Assembly (NCBI GenBank): GCA_004794655.1
Contig: SMMW01000145.1
Span: 2,095,501-2,159,500, forward strand
Source: Marisa cornuarietis
Lineage: Eukaryota > Mollusca > Gastropoda > Architaenioglossa > Ampullariidae
DNA: 64,000 nucleotides
Reading direction: 5' to 3'
The position numbers were made by a program, and so were the translations under genes. Shown one piece after another: positions 61,812 through 64,000 of this stretch (positions are counted from its first letter, which is position 1; each line of letters begins with the position of its first letter). Under the pieces are notes generated by a model, which was not told the origin of the DNA, did no database searches, and saw only the letters and a program-made list of their open reading frames with translations.

Positions 61812-64000
61812 CTGCAACACCAACAGCAAACAGTCCAGCGACATGCACACGCTTTTCCTGCAACCGGTTTCACCTTCATTCCTACAGTCGCTGAGTAAGT
61901 CCCCCCAGGGACTCTATACACGCATACAATATCTATAAGATATATAAGATAGATATATATTAGTCCCTGGTCCTCCAATGCCTTGGGAGACGCGCACAAC
62001 CAGTGTTCCTCCCCGTGTTTTCTGTGGGCGACGGGGAGCTGGGTGAGTGAGTTGAGACAATTCCTGATGGTGTCTACTCGGCAGATCTGTGCGACCGAGT
62101 GTGGCTGCGAGAACTGTGTGCGTGAGTACGTGCGTGCGTGTGTGTGTGTGTGTGTGGGGGTTAAACACTTATCTCTGTCCTCAGGGGATCGTGATTGTGT
62201 ATGATGACTTGGTGTTATCAGCGTAGTGGTATTGTGTGAGGAGACTGCTGTGTGCGGAGTCTATTTTTCGCCAGTCGTAGCGGACGAGGGTGGTAGTGGA
62301 CTAATTTGTAAGAGAGGCAGTGTAGGGGGCTAAGTGGTAACGTGGGAGATGGGAGGGTTTTGCTCAGGGCTGGAGGACATTGAACTGAATTGTGTTTTAT
62401 CCTTGCCCGCAGGCTCAAATCAGAAATCGTCGTCGATCGTCTTCAAAATCGTCAATTATCAATCCTTAACTTCGTCAAAGTCGTCAAATCGTCATCGGTC
62501 AGTGTTTCCGTCTTCTTCGTCAACCTTCATCGTACTCGTCAATTATCATATTTAGTCTTCGCCGTCGTTGTCATCGCCATTTCCCCGGTCCTGTGGACGG
62601 ACCGTACGATCGCCGGGCTTTCCTGGAGCTGCGGCCATTGTGGTGACGGACATCGCCGGTGTTCAGTCAAGGACAGGCTGAGTGCTCCTTTTTGTGCACC
62701 TAACCCTGGACCTTTTCGTAATTAGGTGCGCGGAAAACTTGCGCAGAAGTTAGTCACCCACACTACTTCCTGTTTAGACATTGCGTCACCTACCTGTGCT
62801 TAGCCCTTGTCAGGCCTCTCGAGCTTTTCTAGTCAGGTACACTGCCGCGGCGTTGTTGTTCCGGGTAGTGGTCGGGGAGAAAGGGGGATTGTTCTCTTCT
62901 GCGCCCGTGGATTTCTCTTGTTTTGGCCCCACTCTGGCCTCACGTGTAGTGCGGCGCTGACATTCGTGCGGGTGTTCGATAGGTTGTTGTGATTAGTGGC
63001 CTGAGTTGTTTGTTTGTTTGTTTGTTTAGGTCCTGTACTCAGACTCCTTTTTTCTGTTCTTTATTTTCTTTAAATTGTTTGTGAGCTACGTCTAGTTGCC
63101 ATTAGTTAATAAACCTTGTATTTTGTATTGTCCGCACGTGCGTTCACGTGTTTGCTCACTGATGAGCGATTGGAATACTCGCTACCATGGGGAGTTGGAG
63201 TGCCTCTTGTGTCTGTGTGTTTGAGAGCTTGACTGCGAGAGTGGAACGTGCGGCGCCCGAGTGCGGCACGCGACATGGAGGACAAGTGTTTCAGATTTAT
63301 TATCAGTCAAAAGTTTACAGTTTCACCCGACCTTCAACAGAACTGGAATGGGGGAGAGGAGTGTCTGTAAAAACAGTAGGAACTAAAGAAATTGATTTTA
63401 ATAAAAGCAGTGAGTGGCTGCTGGCTGACATACTTGTTGTTACCAACTGGGAAACTAAACCCCCACAAGCTTCAGGAAATAGGAGAAGGGAAGAGCCGAG
63501 ATGACATGTTTACAGGAATGTTTGCACGTACCATGACAATCCAACATTTGCTTGTCAACAGGTGCAATCAAGCGTTTTTGCACAATCTTTGCTTCTCGAT
63601 CCATTTGATTTCTTTTGTTTCTCGCTCCATTTCTCTCTTCTCATTCTCTCGTCACATCCCATATACCCGCTCCAGCACAGTTTCCGGTGGCTACTTAGCT
63701 CCCTTGGCAGTCTCTCCTTGCTTCCTTCACGTTCACTTTTGCCATATGCAGTGACTTTAAAAGCAAAATCTGAAGTAGATATCGATATAAGATTTTTGTC
63801 TGAATGCATTGGTCTAATCGTTTTGGCAAATTTGTGTCATCGATTCCACGATTGTCAAAGTATGTTCGTCTACAGTAAGCCACTCTCCCACCCGACTTCC
63901 CTATTCATGAACACGCCGATAAATCGTTAGGACTACTTGCCACAGTTGTTGACAAAAAATAAGAAGAATACTTTCCGCCATTAACAGAGTGCAGAACGGC
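61812..64000. other. Window end without a supported gene
   Basis: Upstream (5') side of the sushi exon. A TCGTCA-rich segment (62425-62560), GTTT repeats (63007-63028) and a TTAATAAACC motif (63105) are visible; the last could be part of an LTR or of a 3' UTR. ORFs at 63187-63504 and 63562-63930 show no recognised domain and no splice context. Further exons of the sushi-kringle gene may hide here, but I cannot support any. Confidence 0.35.

Noticed and set aside
63000..63130. Possible LTR end with GTTT repeats and TTAATAAACC
   Set aside because: No partner LTR, TG..CA borders or target duplication could be found.
63155..63190. CTGATGAG resembling a hammerhead ribozyme core
   Set aside because: The following stem AGCGA/TCGCT is not succeeded by the required GAAA, and no stem I/III pairing is evident.
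63187..63930. Two plus-strand ORFs (105 and 122 aa) near the window end
   Set aside because: No recognisable domain, low-complexity hydrophobic or polar text, and no supporting splice signals.

Overview
This is a eukaryotic, intron-rich nuclear window from an animal. Split genes with GT-AG introns, many CA and AT microsatellites, tRNA-derived SINEs and several non-LTR retrotransposon families point to a lophotrochozoan invertebrate, most likely a gastropod mollusc. That organism call is inference; no species marker is present.

Host genes, left to right: (1) a small three-exon coiled-coil gene on the minus strand (3497-4366), not firmly identified; (2) CWF19L2, a spliceosome/lariat-turnover factor, complete in 18 coding exons on the minus strand (13375-27336); (3) a complete 13-exon single-pass receptor on the plus strand (31374-39181) with signal peptide, three Ig-like domains, one FN3 domain, a transmembrane helix and a tyrosine-rich tail built partly from microexons; (4) an OATP/SLCO organic-anion transporter on the minus strand (42628-49868, 12 exons), with the RWIGAWW signature and a Kazal-like extracellular loop; (5) the 3' end of a minus-strand gene with a sushi (CCP) exon and a terminal kringle exon (54511-61811), whose 5' part lies outside or is unrecognised. 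For genes 2-4 the exon phases close exactly, which supports the models. I see no shared pathway between these neighbours.

Mobile DNA dominates the rest. At 4612-11505 there is a nested stack: a tandem repeat was interrupted by a 5'-truncated CR1/L2-type LINE, which was itself interrupted by a palindromic MITE (5071-5334) and by a nearly intact Ingi-like LINE (5757-9814) carrying endonuclease, reverse transcriptase and RNase H. The Ingi-like element has a 12-bp target duplication and a poly(A) tail, and its first ~147 nt can fold like an HDV-type self-cleaving ribozyme. A second full-length LINE (54852-60445, 14-bp target duplication) sits antisense in the kringle-sushi intron; its ORF1 begins with a 2A-like GDIESNPGP peptide. 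Smaller items are an RTE-type fragment that has grown a 20-bp minisatellite (29463-30420), DNA-transposon relics in and near CWF19L2, a 22-unit minisatellite abutting the last exon of the Ig receptor, and four tRNA-headed SINE copies plus a fragment.

The most interesting signals are the candidate ribozyme at the exact 5' end of the Ingi-like element, the tandemly triplicated splice donor in the transporter gene, and the two minisatellites grown from coding or splice-site sequence.
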